Below are positions 41,748 to 54,889 of a stretch of 64,000 nucleotides of DNA, piece after piece (position 1 is the first letter of the stretch; the number at the start of each line of letters is the position of its first letter). The stretch is from Heliopora coerulea (taxonomy: Eukaryota > Cnidaria > Anthozoa > Scleralcyonacea > Helioporidae): assembly GCA_030142905.1 (NCBI GenBank), contig JASJOG010000068.1:774001-838000 (forward strand), read 5' to 3'. The position numbers were made by a program, and so were the translations under genes. A model generated the notes under the pieces. That model was given only the letters and a program-made list of their open reading frames with translations. It made no database searches and had not been told where the DNA came from.

Positions 41748-41782
41748 GTTGCTAAGAAACAAGAAAACCCGCCGCCATCTTT
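41748..41782. promoter_or_regulatory. Promoter-like segment with X-box-like and YY1-like motifs
   Basis: GTTGCTAAGAAAC (41,748-41,760) resembles an RFX X-box and GCCGCCATCTTT (41,771-41,782) is a reverse YY1 site (AAGATGGCGGC). It lies 45-80 bp upstream of the possible first coding exon at 41,826. Motif identity is seen; function is inferred. Confidence 0.35.
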
Positions 41783-41825
41783 CCACAACTGAACTACTTA
41801 AACTGATTTGTAAACTGGTAGCAAC

Positions 41826-41875
41826 ATGCCGAAGGAAGGAAGAAAGAGCAAGTCTGGAAAGGCAGGGAAAGAAAG
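41826..41875 (+). CDS. Possible first coding exon (MPKEGRKSKSGKAGKE)
   Basis: ATG in good context (gcaacATGC), 16 codons rich in Lys/Gly/Ser, then AAAG|gtattg as donor in phase 2. Many ciliary and nuclear proteins begin with such a basic tail. The product is not recognised. The next exon is not secured; an exon-like block at 47,765-47,889 is open in phase 2 after a strong acceptor but ends in a stop without a known motif. Confidence 0.35.
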
Positions 41876-42965
41876 GTATTGATCCTTACTTATTTTAATA
41901 GGTATTTAAGACATGGAAATATTTTTAAACATGCGCTGCAGGTTGACCTACGAAAACGTTAAAAGAGTTTGAATAACTGAGCTTTTTGAATGGATATGTT
42001 GTACTGGCATAAGTATTGGTGGTATAATCGAAAATTATGGGCAATTGAATTACTTGGTCTCTATTTAGAAGTTAATTCAGTTACATGTAGTCTTCAGGCA
42101 ACAGCACACTATTTCAGTTAAATCATTAGTATACAGTTTTGCGACCTGCAATAATTCAGATTCATTCAATTCCCGTAAATGATTGCCAACTTTTGAACAC
42201 CTCGAATACTGGACTTCAATGTTAAAGCCATTTTTAGTATGTACAGTACTGTATCACTTTTATTGTTGAATTGAATATTGTTATTTTGAATGTGCATATA
42301 CACCTGTAAGTATTATCAAATGTTACATGTACTTTGCAGTATGTGCAGTACTATATCACACTTTTATTGTTAAATTGAATATTGTTATTTTGAATGTACA
42401 TGTACACCTGTACTTGTTATCAAATGTTACATGTACCTTGCGAATGGTTTTTGTCAGTGGCATAGCCAAGGGCAGGCCTAGCCGGACATATGATTGGCCA
42501 ATCACGCATGTGATTAACATCATTGGATATCCCACTCTATTAATACTGATTATAATATATAAGCTTAATGTGTAACACATGTATTTTCACTAACAGTGTC
42601 TTGTGTGGGTTCATGAGGAACAGCTAGGTCATAACTGGGCAAAGTTGCTCTTAAAATGCAGGAAATGCCATTTCACGCACTCAAGAATCCAGAAACGTCC
42701 TGGGGGCTATGTCCCCTCAGCTTTAACCCCCCTTGGTAAATTGATGGCTTTGTGTCCATGCCCACTGAAAACCAATGAGCTGGCTATGCTAGTGGTTTTT
42801 GTTTTACTAAAGAGCTATAGCTGTGTATAGGTATACAAAGAAAAATATAACAAAGGGAAATTATGTACTTAAATGTTAAAAGCACAATTTCTGTAGCTAT
42901 ACTGTAGGCATGATGTGGCCACAGTGACTCTCGCAATAATTTTGAATTAAGGATTTCCCCCCAAC
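41876..42965. other. No gene seen
   Basis: AT-rich, with a short local duplication: ATATTGTTATTTTGAATGT occurs at about 42,275 and 42,378, each followed by CACCTGTA and a TATCAAATGTTACATGTAC block. Confidence 0.5.
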
Positions 42966-43140
42966 CAGTTTGAGTCACTGCTAGAGTTCAATTCCGACTG
43001 TGTGCAATTATCTGATTAAAATTACCTTCAGTTGGTCACCTGTGAGAAGAGTGTGATCCAGTTTGACTTTACCAAGCACCACAGGTTTTCTCAAGGTACT
43101 CTGGTTTCCTCCTGTAGTAACACTGGACCCATGTGCCAAG
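42966..43140 (+). mobile_element. Diverged, truncated SINE copy
   Basis: Matches 33,715-33,875 in order: GAGTTCAATTCCGACTG, ATCTGATTAAAATTACCTT, GTCACCTGTGAGAAGAGT, GGTTTTCTCAAGGTACTCTG and TCCTGTAGTAACACTGGACC. The A-box half of the head is missing. Confidence 0.75.
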
Positions 43141-43377
43141 CCAATTTTCGCTACTTGTTCTGACACACTTTCAATACTTCCATCACTGGCGAATAGCAAG
43201 CTTTAAACTGACAGTACATCTCAAAGATAGAAAACAATCAGTTTGAATTATAGCATAAATTTTAAAGCCGTTGCGATTTAGACCCAGTATTGCATACCAT
43301 GCTGTGTGTTGCTACGTCACGAGGGACTTCACATAGAATTTCAATCAAATTTCTAATGGCTTCCAAGCGTAACAAAA

Positions 43378-44262
43378 ACCTCGTTTTTCAAAGGGAGGAC
43401 CACATGAGCCATGTTGTCCCCCCTTTGCTATTGGGCCGAATTTTGACGTGTCTATATCTCCGGCAACTTGAGTGCCAAACAGTCTGAATCAACTCCAAAC
43501 AGCAGGATTTGGGAGCCTCTGACCTTTTCTGACATGATCACGGAAGTTTCAAAGAGTTGCAGAAACCTCGATTTGCAAAGCTTGTGATAATATTTTTTCT
43601 TTGAAGTCGAAACTCAAACAACTGTTCCTAGAAAAATTTAAGGAATACAAACTTTGGGAGCCTCTGGTCTTGGCTGACTGGATCAGAGAAGTTTCGAAGA
43701 GTCGCCAAAACCTTGTTTTGCAAAGGGAGGACCACATGGCTCATGTGGTCCCCCTTTGCTATTGGGCCGAATTTTCAAGTGTGGATATCTCGTGCCAATC
43801 GAGTACCAACCGGTCGGAATCAACGCCAAACAGCAAGATTTGGGAGCCTCTGGTCTTGGCTGACAAGATCAGAGAAGTTTCGAAGAGCCGCCAAAACCTC
43901 GTTTTGCAAAAGGGGGGACCACATGAGCCATGTGGTCCCACCTTTGCAAAACGAGGTTTCTGCAACTCTTTGAAACTTCCCTCATCATGTCAGCAAAGAC
44001 CAGATGCTGGCAAATTCTGCTGCCTGGCGTTGATTCCAATTGTTTGGCACTTGATTAGCATGAGATATCCATGGCCGAAGTTCGGCCCAGTAGCAAAGGA
44101 GGACTACATGAGCCATGTGGTGCCCCCCTTTGCAAAAAGACGTTTCTGTAACTCTTCGAAACTTCCCTGATCTTTTCAGCAAAGACCAGAGGCTGCCAAA
44201 TGCTGCTTTTTGGCGTTGATTCCGATTCTTTACCACTTGATTTGCAGGCAACAAGCAGCTCT
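43378..44262. repeat. ~187-bp palindromic satellite, second cluster (direct and inverted units)
   Basis: Diverged units in direct orientation (43,378-43,940), then inverted units (43,940-44,262, reading TTTGCTGACATGATGAGGGA on the reverse strand). Hairpin cores GGACCACATG-GCTCATGTGGTCC occur at the unit edges near 43,728, 43,916 and 44,100. Unit sequence differs clearly from the first cluster (GTCTTGGCTGAC, TCGAAGAG). Confidence 0.8.
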
Positions 44263-46008
44263 TTGCGATTCAAACCTGAGAATACATTTTTTGTTATGTA
44301 TACCTACAGATAAAATATGTTCTTGATCTGTATTGGTCAAGTTTGAATTGTAAAATTTGGATAAAATATTTCTTTTTTGATTGTGAAAAACACCGAATGC
44401 ACGTTAGATATTAACTACGCACATTCATTACAATTTAGGTTGTTAAATTAGGACGACTAAACAAATATCAGTATATCGTAAGAACAAAATTTTAATTCGC
44501 ATTCTACTAACAGGCAATGAACGATTGTCAATTTAGGTTTTAGTACTGACACATATGCTGTTTTGAAACATTTGTTAAATAAAGGTCTTCCATATTAGAT
44601 TCTTGAACTGGAGGGTGTGTGAGGGCAGTTAAGGAGAGAAAGAGGCTGAAGTGGGCGGTAGCGACGGCATTGAGGAACATAGCTTTATGTTTAGTGTCGA
44701 GCAGAGCTTAAGCACGACGATGATTCAACGAACTTTGATCGTAGTTTACCTTTTTTTAACGTCTTTGAACGATTTGAGTGAGATGTGACATTAATACAGT
44801 CAATATCTTTCTGCGTTTTACGCACGGTGACATTTTGCCGGAATCCCAAAATCGTGCGTGCTGATTGGTTGCTAAACGGTCCGATATTTTACGATATTGG
44901 GCCGACCGGTCCAATACGCTTTTTAATTTATTCTGGACCAGCAAGTTTAGGCGGGAAAATCTTTTAATGGTTTTAATGAAGTTTAAAGAGAATTGAGCAT
45001 CCACAATGAAAAAGCTCAAATAATAAACTCTACCGGAACACTATTACTATGAATTTTGAAAGCTAATTGTCTAAAACTATGACAAATGAATGATTTACTG
45101 GTGGAAACAAGAAGCAAGACAAACCAGTTAAGTAAGCAGCAGCATCCTACCATGAAAACACGATTAAAATTGGGAAAGAAAACCAACCAAGAGCCATAAA
45201 ATAAATTTCTTGTTAACCTCGTTTGCCCTGTCCGTATGGGAAAGTATTTGAATGCCTTCGGTGCGGGTTTTTTCACACAGACCTTGCTCGGTCTGCACGA
45301 AAACTTCAGAGCAAACGAGGTTAATAAGTATTTAATGGCGTACTTTCACCTGAATTAAATGGTGTAATTTGTGAGCTCTTATCCTGTTCACTCAGGATGA
45401 TCTGAGGCAACATAAGTGGCTCTAGGGAAGTGCTACAGGACCATCTTCCCCCAAAGCCATTCTGTCACCCAGCCAAATGCTAAATGGGGGATTCAGGAAC
45501 TGTGTATCTGTTTTGGCCCTTTCCCAGTCTTAAAGTCCCGGGTCCATCCCTTCCACTTCAGAAAGAGACAAGGCCTCTTAAGAAATCTAAAGTGGGGGAC
45601 CACCATGTTAACGGACCTACCGTACACTAGGCTCGAGGGAAATGATTTGCTGAATGGGGATAGAGCAGGAGGGTTTCGTTGCAACAGAAGCAATCACGTT
45701 CCCAGAGCCAGCATTAAGCATTACAGAATTTTCTAGTTTTCTTGACATCGCCATAATTTTGAGTTCATTTCATGTCATTACACCCTGTTGTGGCGTAAGG
45801 GAAGTTGTACACTGGGGAGACAAAGTGTTATTTCTATTTCAGAATCATCCTCAGAGATAAATGACCAGAAAATTTTACATGATAATCTGACACTATCGAA
45901 GTCAACTGAAAAATGTTAACTCGAGCGGAATCTGAAAAAAAAACAAACAAGTGTTACGCTTGAGGCCTACGTGGAGGCTGGAGGGGCCACACACCACCCT
46001 GGGCCACC
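44263..46008. other. No gene seen; one dispersed repeat
   Basis: At 45,205-45,340 a foldback relative of copies A and B is visible (AACCTCGTTTGCC ... AAACGAGGTTAATAAG around TATGGGAAAGTATTTG). Open frames at 45,416-45,860 have no domain. Confidence 0.5.
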
Positions 46009-46010
46009 TA

Positions 46011-47410
46011 CAGAGGGTGGGCAAAAAAAAGTTGCCATCGTCAAAAATATAGTCAATTTGATATAACTGTCACTGGAAGAGCAGAAATGAAAGAAAATTA
46101 AAAGCTTTCTTGGAGATCTGATTAAAAAGCTTTTGACATAATAATTTTAAGTGCTGGCATGGAACACATGTCAATTCTTAATACTTTTTATGATAATGTC
46201 TTCTGCTAAACATTGTGCATTTTCTCCTATTTCTTACAAATTGGATGATATGAACTTGTCCATAAAATTATCAAAATATTGCGCATCCTACAATATTTAG
46301 TTGATAACTTAAGTACAAAACATTATTAGCCAAAAAAACAGTTACATGTGCAATTTTGAACGTTTTCGTTGAGGTTTTATGTGAAAGTGATGTGGCTAGT
46401 AAGGGACTTAAAAAAGTCGGCACCGAGAAATCTGATATGAAAATTAGAAGGAATCATGAAATTCTTGGATTGCTTTAAGCTGGAGTTACCACATGTACAG
46501 TTTCAAAAAAAATACACATTGACCTGTTCTGGGAAAAGAAAAAAAAAAAAAGAACTTTGCATTAAGGTAAATTGAGTGGAGATTGCAGTCATGATCCTGG
46601 TTCTGGATGGAAACTACCGATCGAAGTGACCGTTTAATTATTAAAACGTCGAAATCAGGCGCTCCAACCAAACATTAGCTAGCTGATAAACTAGAAGCTC
46701 AGACAGGGGTCAAATTTTCCGCCAAAACCATAAATCACCTCTTGAAAGAGAGAATTCAAATGGAGAAGAAATCTGAGAAACCATTTGGGAGTGAGAAGAA
46801 TCGTTTACCGCGATTATCATCTGCTCGTGAGCACATTAATGGGAATATTGATGAATGGGGATGGGTTCTCCTAAATCCCATTGAGAATTTATGGGCTGAG
46901 TTGGACTGATTAACAAAAGACCAAAAGTTGGAAAATGAAAACGAACTTTTTGCAGTAATCAAAAATGGATTACAAACAATCACCAATGAATACTTGCATC
47001 AGCTTATTGAAAGCATGCCTCTTTATGCAAAGCTGTGATCAAATTGAAGAGAGTGCCAGCTAGGTATTGAATGGTACATACACTAGGCATGTACTTGAGT
47101 TACTGTTGTTGCCTGTAGTAGTTTGTAAATAAACTTTATTGGCGATTATGCGAACAAATCCATTAGAGTCAAAATAAAGGACATCAGAGATGTACCAGGA
47201 ATTTGTAAACTATAATATAATTAAAAACTGCGTAACGTTTGTGAATTTCAAAAATCGGTTATTAAAATTAAGATTTGAGATGATATTTGAAATTACTTAG
47301 ACGCATGAACCTAAAACAATCATTCTTAACCACGTCTGTTCATCTTGTGATGATTATGTTACGTTAACCATAATTATTTAGGATGGCCACTTTTTTTTTC
47401 TCACCCCCTG
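46011..47410 (+). mobile_element. Decayed Tc1/mariner transposon
   Basis: 1,400 bp with inverted ends CAGAGGGTGGGCAAAAAAAA-GTTGCCATC (46,011-46,039) and GGATGGCCACTTTTTTTTTC-TCACCCCCTG (47,391-47,410), flanked by TA at 46,009-46,010 and 47,411-47,412. The interior holds a plus-strand transposase remnant ending near 47,090. Confidence 0.85.
46640..47090 (+). pseudogene. Tc1-type transposase remnant
   Basis: Fragments in shifting frames: AKTINHLLKERIQM, then PRLSSAREHINGNIDEWGW, a junction directly into LNPIENLWAELD, then NELFAVIKNGLQTI, YLHQLIESMPLYAK and VIKLKRVPARY-stop. The LNPIENLW block normally follows the third catalytic acid. The section holding the catalytic core between W-G-W and LNPIEN is deleted, so it cannot be active. 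Confidence 0.8.
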
Positions 47411-47412
47411 TA

Positions 47413-50400
47413 GCTACTATGCTAAAAGAGGCCCTGAAATTTAGTCTAAATTTGCAGCTCGTCAGGTTCGAAATAAATTGCAGCTGGTGTTCTTGAACGT
47501 CATTCTCTGCTGTTGCGTTTACAGTCATTACATGTAAAGCCCGCATCACCATTATGGCAATACCGCAAAGACTATCTCCTTGTCAGATGTTCCTTCGTGG
47601 CTGGGATATCCAGTTTTCATTTTTCTTTAGATTAACTTTTTTGTTTTTTTTAGTGTCTAGGGTATTGGCTGTATTCTCAGGAGATGAAACGTAAATTCTT
47701 GTGACAGAAAAATTTTCAATATTTTGGCTGAACCAATCTTTTCGTCGATTTTATTCCCTTAGGCGTGGGCATTCTCCAACCTTTCGGAGTCGAACCACGT
47801 GTAGTCGAATTCTTACGAAGTCCGAACAAGAAGCGTTTAACAAGGCGACCTTATCAAGAAGATACATCACATATCAGTTGAAGACCTAAACCGTTCGTTT
47901 TCAACCTCAGAACCATGGAGGAAGTAAAGGTAAACGCAGCGAATGTGGTGGTTAGTTTTATCGTAACTTCCGTTCAGTCGTATTGAGGATGAATCGAATA
48001 AATTCGTGTTGTTTCATAGCAAGCTTAGGCCATTGGCCCTTTAACGTCCAGGCTCGTTTGTGTGACAAGTAAAATAGTCAAAGTGCATCTTTCATCCGAA
48101 ATGAGTTAAAAATAAACTTGGTCGTCGTTGTAGATGTTAATGCACACGAGACGTTTCGCAATTTTGATTTTTATATTAAGAGGGTATCTTAGGGCACCAA
48201 GCGAATCCAAGAACACAGCCCAAGTTAAGAACATGTGCCTACAAATCTGCTTTCCTGATGAGTGGACTAAAAGAAATTGTGGGAGGGCATGTAAAAATTT
48301 GGAGGGGCTTGAATTCCCTTTGCAGTCAAAATTTTCTGTAGGTGTTTTGGTTTTTTTAATTTAATTTAATTTCATTGTTTTCTGAATTTGGTCCAGTTTT
48401 ATTCAACAATTGTTTCAGCCAAGATTACCCTTTACAAGGATTTTCAGGGGACAGTTTTCCTTTCGGCTATTTTTGGGAAAGGAATTGTCACCCCATTCCC
48501 AAGCTTTCAAATGCTCTTGTTACCATCCTCCTAGTGAGGATGAATAAATCAACATTAGTAGCATAGTTAGGGGAGACAGGAGTGGCCAGTGTTCCTTGGT
48601 GCTAAATGTTGGGGTACCAAATTCAGATATCATGAAAAAGTTTTATATTAACATAAAAGAAGTATGAAAATATTATCAAGGCATGTCAGTCATGTTGTAT
48701 CATTTGTATTATTTGGTTTACTTTTCAAGTTGGTAGAAAGGTATTAAAAAATTGCATTAATAAAGCTTTTTGGAGTTGACCATCCCAGGCTACCATGATT
48801 GCTCATGAAAGAGAGATTATTAAGTAGGCATTTTTGAATATATTTTGCTTCCAGAAAATTAAATATTTTTGAATATGGTAACAATTTTTTTGATTGGTTG
48901 AATAGCAAAATAACAATATCAAAATGATTCACCATGCCATTAAAATTTATTTGAACCTTAAAATGACATTTGGTAAAATACAGGGTATTTTTTGAAGGAG
49001 TTCTCTTCATGCAGAATTATCATTTTGGGTTTTATAGTTACAATTATGATTAACAATTTAAATTATTTCATCTTTTTATCATTCTTTTTGGTCAAAATCT
49101 AACTTTTATTACATTACTCTGGCATATGTGAGACAAATTTACGTGCTTAGGAGAGACATCTTCAAAGAGTCAAAACTATTTCAACTCTTTTCAGTACCAA
49201 CAGGGCCTTCATTATTTTATTATGTTCTGGCTAATTGCAGACAATTTTACTCATCACAGGGTTAAGCAAAACCCTGGGCATTAAAGGGTTCAAAACACTA
49301 TCTCCTTAATCCATTAAAGGGCAAAGGTGCACTTTAATATTTTACTCAGGCTAATGCCAGGCATTCTTACTTGTCGCAGGGCTGAGCCCTGAGTGTTAAA
49401 GAGTTAAGTTGTATGGACTAAAAGTAGACTGAAAAGGCTGGTAAGAACTTGTACCATAATGATTCAAATAAGTGCCCTGAGTGTTTATTTAATTTTGGGG
49501 GTCAAAAGGGGGGTACTTGTTTTGGAGGGGATGCTCAGTACATTTTTGGGGAAACACTGCAATCTGATTACATAAAAACCCAGAGCTTTAATAACAATAT
49601 TAACAAGAACAAGAACAACAAGGATTTAAAAAACAACTGGAATGCTAGAGTATGGTACCCTAGTTCTCTTCTTTAGTGAACAAGGATGCTGGAAAATGGG
49701 CTTGTTGTTCCTGCACCTTTTCATGCTAGAACAACAAACTTAGCCATGGTTTAAAGATTCAAAAGAGAAATCTGTTGATCATAACTGGGGGTGTGTGCTG
49801 AGGCCTGTTGCCCAAAAATTTTCTGCATCTCCTGAATTTTCAAAATGAACCAACCACTAAGCCATGCCTTCAACAAAACTGTGCTTATTATATTTACACA
49901 ATGCTAAAATGACATCAAAATGAGTACAAACAAAACAATATCAACTGATAATATGTTAGGTCTAAAAGTGCTGAGCTTTTCCTCTCTGATCCCAGGTTAT
50001 GAGAAGATAAAGATTTCTGCCCCAAAAATGGAAATTTCACCTGAAAAATTGACGATGACCAAATATGAGGGGGACTGCAGCCCCCCAGCTTGTACACCTA
50101 TGCTACCAATTGGGAGAACTTTGCTTTCACATGGACATCAAAGTTGAAAAAATGAGAAGATCAATTTTGCTGTAATTATACCAATGTGCTCAATGCATAT
50201 GAATTACCATATGTGTTACAAGTAAAATGTTGAAGGACAGCTGATTTCATACCAATATCCATGTATCTCTTATTGGTTGGGTAATTGTTTACATACAGTA
50301 GTTCCCTGTTGAGAGAGAAATGGGAGGGGGGGGGCACTCTTTTGGGAGGGGGCCCTTCAAGAAAATGCAATAGGGGGGGTGCTTATTCTAATTATTATCT

Positions 50401-53400
50401 TAAGACTTGAACTTGCTGAATAAATTTTCTTAATTGTATTAGAATTACAGGTTTTTCCCCCCTGAAAAATGCAAGTAAATATTTTTAAGGGGAACAAAAC
50501 AGTATGACAGGCAGACCCAAAGTAATTTGACCAAAAAAATCTTATTAGTGTTTTAGTAGTTGCTACAACAATGACATTTCATAATAGCTGCAAATTCCTG
50601 TTTAAGCTGATTTAATCCATTAAGGTGCATGAAGGGTTTCATGTCAGAGGTTTTATATTGCACATACCAGGCAATTTCAGTCAACAGAGTAGGCCACCAG
50701 CTTCTTAATGGGTTTAAATGCAAAAGGGCATAGAGATATTTTGCTCACATGTTTTCAGGGGGCAGACCTTGGGCCTTCTGTAAGGGGGGTCTCCGTTGAA
50801 ATTGGGCATTGAATTCACAAACATCAAAAGACACTGATCATGCTGAGAAATTACTACAATCACATTTATGCTGGTGTATTTAAATAAATCTAATTATATT
50901 TAGGCCCCTATAGTTGAATATTTCAAGGACAGGATTGAATAGGCTAAATCAACTTTTATTCCCAACTAAGGCTGCCCTTTCATTTCAGTAAAGACTGAAT
51001 GTTGTGCCTTGTTTCTCCTCAAAGAGTCAACATACCCTATGAGGCTTATTCACATTAGTACATCTAAACAAAATGGCATTTGCCTGAGATCTCATGGGTA
51101 CTAGATCACCTCAAGAGTTCTTACCAATCTTGCTGGGTGTGGGTTGTCAAAATCATGACAAGGGTCAAACTGCCCAGCCAAAACTCATCGAAAAAAAGTC
51201 ATTCCATTTTGCAACTTTTTGGTTAAAATATTGTTAACATAAAAAGGCACTTGCCCTGATGTGAGGGGGGTAGGCCACTGCTGATACCCTCTCTGGATCT
51301 GCCACTGGTTTTACACCATGTTTTGATCATTTCCAAAGAAAAGTACCCTTCTGTTTAACAAATAAAAAATGTTGATAGAATCAGAAAGAACTGTGATAGA
51401 ATCATGAATGGAAAAGTGAAACACTACAAATGCCGGTAGCCAAGTGTTTTCAGGTATTTTTCTGGTTCAGGTAATGTCACAAATGTTCCTATTACAAAGC
51501 AGAGACATGAAAGTTATTACCTATTTGTTTTGTAAAATTTATAACCAGCTGAAGGTTTTTTCAAGTTTTTGTCAGTAGAACCTGAGTTATGCGACCACCT
51601 TTGGTTCTCGTGAAAACGGTCGTAAATGTCAGGTGGTCATTAACACAGGTTTGCGAATGACATCATCATTTCTTAAAAATATCAAACATGTTTTTTAAAT
51701 GCTAAAAACGCCGCGATGATGTAACGATATTAAGAGACAACTACAAACTAATCTTTAAAATAACAAATTGTATTATTCAGTCATTGTTATTGAAATAATG
51801 ACGAAATATTACAATTTCATTGTAATTCTCTTGATTTTAACTCATATCTTGAGTTGTCAAGATGGCATTATCGTTCAGAGTTTGTTTCTTCCTACATTTG
51901 CTAAAGTTGTCGGCTGGTTCTGGATTATGGTCAACTATGTTCAATGCATATTACTTTCAGTCTACAAAGTACGATTGTCATGCATTATTCTTTGTCCTGA
52001 TGGATGCAATTAATAATTGTAGCATACTGGTTATTACCAGTATGCTACAATTATTAAATAGTAATTAGAAGTTACACTTTTAAGAATTTAAATTATGCAC
52101 ACCAGGTGAACAATTTTATGCAGCAATTGTACAGCATAGATGAGTCCTTATGCACCATTCATTATATACATGTATCCCATTATCTATTGTTCGTTTAAAA
52201 TATTTTACATATAATCCCATTCACTTAAACCCCTGCATGCACCGTCATCTTGGCCCACATGTGCACATTTTAGCCTCAAGCCAAATCTGAACATGTTTTA
52301 GCCCAGTTTTTATTTGTCTGGACAAACGCTTTGAGACTTTTTCAAATTCAATATCTACTGAAGTACTGTAACTTGGTACGCCTGGCTTTGAACCAATTTT
52401 GTATTTTCGCATCCATTTATCCAAATAGGTGTTAACTTATTAAGAGGCAGGGCTCATTACTTTGATGAGTAAAATCATCTGATGTTAGCCAGAGTAAAGT
52501 TATAAAGTGTGCCTTTGCTCCTTAATGGGTTAATGTGCGCAATGAGATATCTTGGAATTCAGTTCTCTTCCAAAGTGAATTAATTTGTTTTATTATTTAT
52601 CATGTTTCCAGTACAAGGTGCGATATTTCAGGATGCTTGTTCATAAGAGTCATCCTTAAACAACAAATAACCCCTTTAACAGAAGAATCTGACCCAAATT
52701 AATACCAGCTCTGCTAATAAACATAAATTGGGGGATACTTTGCCCTTACAATTAAAAACATTCTTCCCAGCATTCTTGGTTTGATTCCAACAAAATTTTG
52801 CTGCACACAGAGAAGTGACTTCTCTCCATTTTCCTATTTGGATCATTTTCTGACAACATGGCTACCATCATGTTGTTACAAAATATTTCATTTTTGGGTT
52901 CAAGTATCATCGTATCAAGGGAGAAACTCTGATTAAACTTCTACATCCAACTAATTTTAAAGTTAAGGAAGGCAAAGGACTTTCAAGTTAAGGTTAAAGA
53001 TTCAGATGTTTCATTTCTTACTTGTGTTAAAACAATGACAGTTTGTCTAATCTAGGCCAATCTGACTTTTGAAAAATAGTTTTATGGATCCCTGGAGGTC
53101 TTTATGCCCAATCCTGTTATGTCCAGAGCCCATTTTAAAGACCTCTATTTTCATACCTAAAGTTGTTAGAAGTTTGGCTAAAATGCTCAGTCCTTAAATT
53201 CTGACAATAACTTGAATGTCTTTGGCATGTCACTGATCTGGCTGAATGATTCTGGGTGTGTACCAGGTGTGTGTACAGTTGTACAAATTGTATAGCAATG
53301 GATGCCCCTTGATTGGTATGTAAACGGTATTGTTGCTTCCATTACCCACTCTGAAAGTGAAACCCAAATTCAAATAGCCAACAGTACTTTTCCATTCATT

Positions 53401-53508
53401 GCAAATAAGATTGTTATCAGTACATTGAAATGTTGACATATTGATCAACATCATAATGATCTCTTGATATTTAAATAATTATTATAGTTTTCTTTTTTAT
53501 TTTTACAG
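47413..53508. other. Gene-poor 6 kb with short repeats
   Basis: Contains an exon-like block at 47,765-47,889 (strong acceptor ttattcccttag, two open frames, unassigned), a pair of related ~100-bp blocks at 49,200-49,400 (CTGGCTAATTGCAGACA and CAGGCTAATGCCAGGCA) with a reverse relative near 52,440-52,540, G-rich low-complexity near 50,320-50,385, a half-copy of the 13.7-kb foldback near 51,840, and a perfect hairpin at 52,010-52,058. No domain is recognised. Confidence 0.5.
52010..52058. repeat. Perfect short hairpin
   Basis: TTAATAATTGTAGCATACTG-GT, TATT loop, AC-CAGTATGCTACAATTATTAA: 22-bp perfectly complementary arms around a 4-base loop. AT-rich and not followed by a T-run typical of a terminator. 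Could be a minimal foldback element. Confidence 0.8.
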
Positions 53509-53585
53509 GTTTGGATGGATATAACACTTCCAGTTTGAATGAGAGTATAAACCTTCCACAGTTACAATATGACACATCTCTATGA
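53509..53585 (+). CDS. Possible terminal coding exon
   Basis: A strong pyrimidine tract (tttcttttttatttttacag) precedes a block that in phase 1 is open for 25 codons to TGA: LDGYNTSSLNESINLPQLQY then DTSL-stop. The other two phases stop early. The composition is that of a soluble or cytoplasmic C-terminus; the end TSL could bind a PDZ domain. No family recognised and the upstream exon is unknown. Confidence 0.35.
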
Positions 53586-54889
53586 ATCATGTGGATCATG
53601 GGCAAAGAAAAATAGGAACAAGGTTTTGGGAGCTGGACAGATCAAACTTTTGTGTAGTAACAGATGCCATCTCCTAATTTTTTTAATGAATGAGGTTGTA
53701 AGTATGGCTGAGCCATGACTACAGGATGTATGTTGTGATATATAATTATCATGTCATCAATTTAGAAATTCAAAGTGACCAATCACTAACTTTCAAAATA
53801 AGCTCAAAATATGAACGATTAGGCCAAATCATTTAGTTTTGGCTTTATTTCAGTGAGTTGAGGTGAACATTTCGTTCAATTTTAAGGGTCGAAAAATTTC
53901 ACCATAAACTAAAGGGGTTAACCCATTTCGACCATTTTGAAACTTTCGAAATAAGTTTGAAACATTAAAGTTTAGGACAAAGAATTAAGTTTTGCACTGC
54001 TTTGAGTCATTTGAGGCTAAATTGACTTGCGTTTTCGAGTCCGAAAAATTTCATCAAAAAGTAAAGGGGTTAACCCATGGTTTTTGGCAATTTTTCGACC
54101 ATTTTCAAACTTTCGAAATACGCTTAAAATATGAAAGTTTAGGCTAAAGAATCAAGTTTTGCGCTGATTTGAGTTATTTGACGTTAGATTGACTTGCTTT
54201 ATCGATTTCGAAAATTCTCACCAAAAGATAAAGGGGTTCACCCATGGATCATGGCGATTTTTCGACCCTTTTTAAAATTTTCAAAATAAGGTTAAAACAT
54301 GAAAGTTTAGGGCAAAGAATTACGCTTTGCACTGATTTGAGTCATTTGAGGCTAAACTGACTTCCTTTCTCGAGGTCGAAAATTTTTACCAAAAGGTAGA
54401 GGGGTTCACCCATGGTTTTGGCGATTTTTCGACCATTTTTAAACTTTCGAAATAAGGTTAAAACATGAACGTTTAGGCCAAAGAATTAAGTTTTGCACTA
54501 ATTTGAGTCATTTGAGGCCAAATAGGCTTGCTTTCTCGAGGTCGAAAAATTTCACCAAAAGCTAAAGGGGTTATCCTATGTTTTTTTTTTTCGATTTTTC
54601 GACCATTTTCAAGCTTTCGAAATAAGGTTAAAATATGAAAGTTTATGCCAAGGAATTAAGTTTTGCACTGATTTGAGGCAAGATTGACTTGCTTTTTCGA
54701 AGTCGAAAATTTCACCAAAAGGTAAAGAGGTTAACCCATGGTTTTTGGCGATTTTTCGATGATTTTCGAAATAAGTTTAAAATATGACAGTTTAGGCCAA
54801 GGAATTAAGTTTTTCACTAATTTGTGTCATTTGAGGTTAAATAGACTTGCTTTTTCGAGGTCGAAAATTTTCACCAAAAAGTAAAGAGG

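Noticed and set aside
43601..44170. 189-residue frame
   Set aside because: Runs through direct and inverted satellite units and reads repeat units (FAIGPNF, LADKIREVSKS), not a gene.
47915..48364. MEEVK start with strong context and donor (47,915-47,929), then an ATG after a tag acceptor at 48,134
   Set aside because: The second block has no good donor in frame and no family match; too weak to call.
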